Positions 6,194 through 6,916 of a stretch of 6,916 nt of DNA are shown here, in pieces. The translations under genes and the position numbers were made by a program. Origin of the DNA: Anaerolineae bacterium (lineage in GTDB: Bacteria > Chloroflexota > Anaerolineae > 4572-78 > NAK82); assembly GCA_030597485.1 (NCBI GenBank), contig JAUVRU010000110.1:1-6916 (forward strand), read 5' to 3'. The first letter of the stretch is position 1, and each line of letters opens with the position of its first letter. The notes beneath the pieces were generated by a model. It ran no database searches, was not told the DNA's origin, and saw nothing but the letters and a program-made list of their open reading frames with translations.

Positions 6194-6916
6194 TCATAGA
6201 AGATGCTTCGCCTGAGCCTGAATCTTCTTCACGGCCTTCGCGATATCGTGCATACCGTCCTCGTCGGCGAGCAGCATCGTCTGGGGTATCCAGACCGCTT
6301 CTGACTCGCAGGCACGTTCGCTCACAGGGCAGCGTTCGGCGAATGCTGCGTAGTCAAGCTGCCGCCCGTGCTTCCACGCATCTACCGGCCAAGGACCACC
6401 GAAAAAGTGTTTGTCCACAAACATTGGGTTTGCGTACAGCGGCGTCGTGTAGCCGGCGAAAGCCCCGGCCATGCCTTCTGCCTGAAGCGCCGCAACGAAC
6501 CTGTCCTTCTCGACCCCACCGAACGCCTCCGGCCGATAGCGAAACATGTAGAGGTGGTAGGAGTGGGCAGTGGTGGTGGGCAAGACAACCAGCGGTTCAA
6601 TACCCTCCACCTCATTCAGCAGACCGGTGAGAAGACGCGCATTGGCCGTGCGCCTCTCCCGCTGCTCCTGGAGGCGTTCCAGTTGCGCCAGGAGAATGGC
6701 TCCCTGAAACCCAGTCACTCGGGCGTTTGCGGCCAACACGAAGTGACGGTACCAGGGTTGACCAAGTTTGCGCCCGCCCCATACCAGCGACTCGCACGTA
6801 TCCGCGTACTCAGCGCTGTTGGTGGTGATAACGCCGCCCTCGCCGGCCGTCATGTTCTTGGACAACTGGAAACTGAAAGATCCCAGATCGCCCAGTGAGC
6901 CGCACTCGCGCCCCTG
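6194..6916 (-). CDS. DegT/DnrJ/EryC1/StrS-type PLP aminotransferase, 5'-truncated by window edge
   Basis: Fold-type I pyridoxal-phosphate aminotransferase of the sugar/cyclitol aminotransferase family, which moves an amino group (usually from glutamate or glutamine) onto a keto-sugar or keto-cyclitol. The 240 visible residues are open to the window end. The fragment begins with QGRECGSLGDLGSF and then FQLSKNMTAGEGGVITTN, where the lysine of SKN (codon 6857-6859) is the expected PLP-binding lysine. Further family blocks are FQGAILLAQLERL, the PLYANPMF substrate-loop motif, and near the C-terminus CPVSERACESEAVWIPQ. By family comparison about 160-170 N-terminal residues lie outside the window. 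A TTG at 6863-6865 is an internal leucine, not a start, because family sequence continues upstream of it. The gene is convergent with the isomerase-like gene, so it is probably a separate transcription unit. The substrate is unknown; this family serves deoxyamino-sugar, surface polysaccharide, aminocyclitol and AHBA pathways. Confidence 0.9.
   Translation of the reverse strand, partial: QGRECGSLGDLGSFSFQLSKNMTAGEGGVITTNSAEYADTCESLVWGGRKLGQPWYRHFVLAANARVTGFQGAILLAQLERLQEQRERRTANARLLTGLLNEVEGIEPLVVLPTTTAHSYHLYMFRYRPEAFGGVEKDRFVAALQAEGMAGAFAGYTTPLYANPMFVDKHFFGGPWPVDAWKHGRQLDYAAFAERCPVSERACESEAVWIPQTMLLADEDGMHDIAKAVKKIQAQAKHLL

Noticed and set aside
6368..6898. A 176-codon plus-strand open frame opposite the aminotransferase
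   Set aside because: The minus strand here encodes a clear DegT-family protein; the plus-strand translation shows no family resemblance.

Overview
This is a GC-rich bacterial window (about 58-60% G+C by eye) with six protein-coding genes and no RNA genes or CRISPR array that I can see. Protein style, strong Shine-Dalgarno sequences and a dispersed CGCAGAT-type intergenic repeat suggest a Chloroflexota-like or similar environmental bacterium. No taxonomic marker is present, so that is a weak inference.

Layout. (1) Left edge to 1118, plus strand: an M24-family (creatinase / Xaa-Pro peptidase fold) protein whose N-terminus probably lies just outside the window and whose catalytic metal ligands are mostly replaced. 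(2) 1119-1255: intergenic region with a good sigma70-type promoter candidate and a strong ribosome binding site. (3) 1256-4565, plus strand: E1-alpha, E1-beta and E2 subunits of a 2-oxoacid (pyruvate or acetoin type) dehydrogenase complex. The two E1 genes overlap by 14 bases. E1-beta and E2 are separated by a 131-bp MITE-like element with terminal inverted repeats, an exact 11-bp flanking direct repeat and an inverted 10-bp-period repeat core. (4) 4681-6081, plus strand: a protein of the L-fucose/L-arabinose isomerase superfamily, best started at a GTG with its own Shine-Dalgarno rather than at an upstream TTG. (5) 6194 to right edge, minus strand: the C-terminal part of a DegT/DnrJ/EryC1/StrS-type PLP aminotransferase, convergent with the isomerase gene and cut by the window end.

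How the genes may work together. E1-alpha, E1-beta and E2 make the decarboxylating and acyltransferring parts of one complex that feeds acyl-CoA into central metabolism. The E3 subunit (dihydrolipoamide dehydrogenase) is not in the window. The isomerase homologue could supply a ketose to the same catabolic route, but this rests on co-orientation only. The aminotransferase points the other way and is probably a separate unit. The best candidates for a second look are the M24 protein with missing catalytic residues and the small mobile-like element inside the dehydrogenase operon. I see no convincing new multi-gene system.
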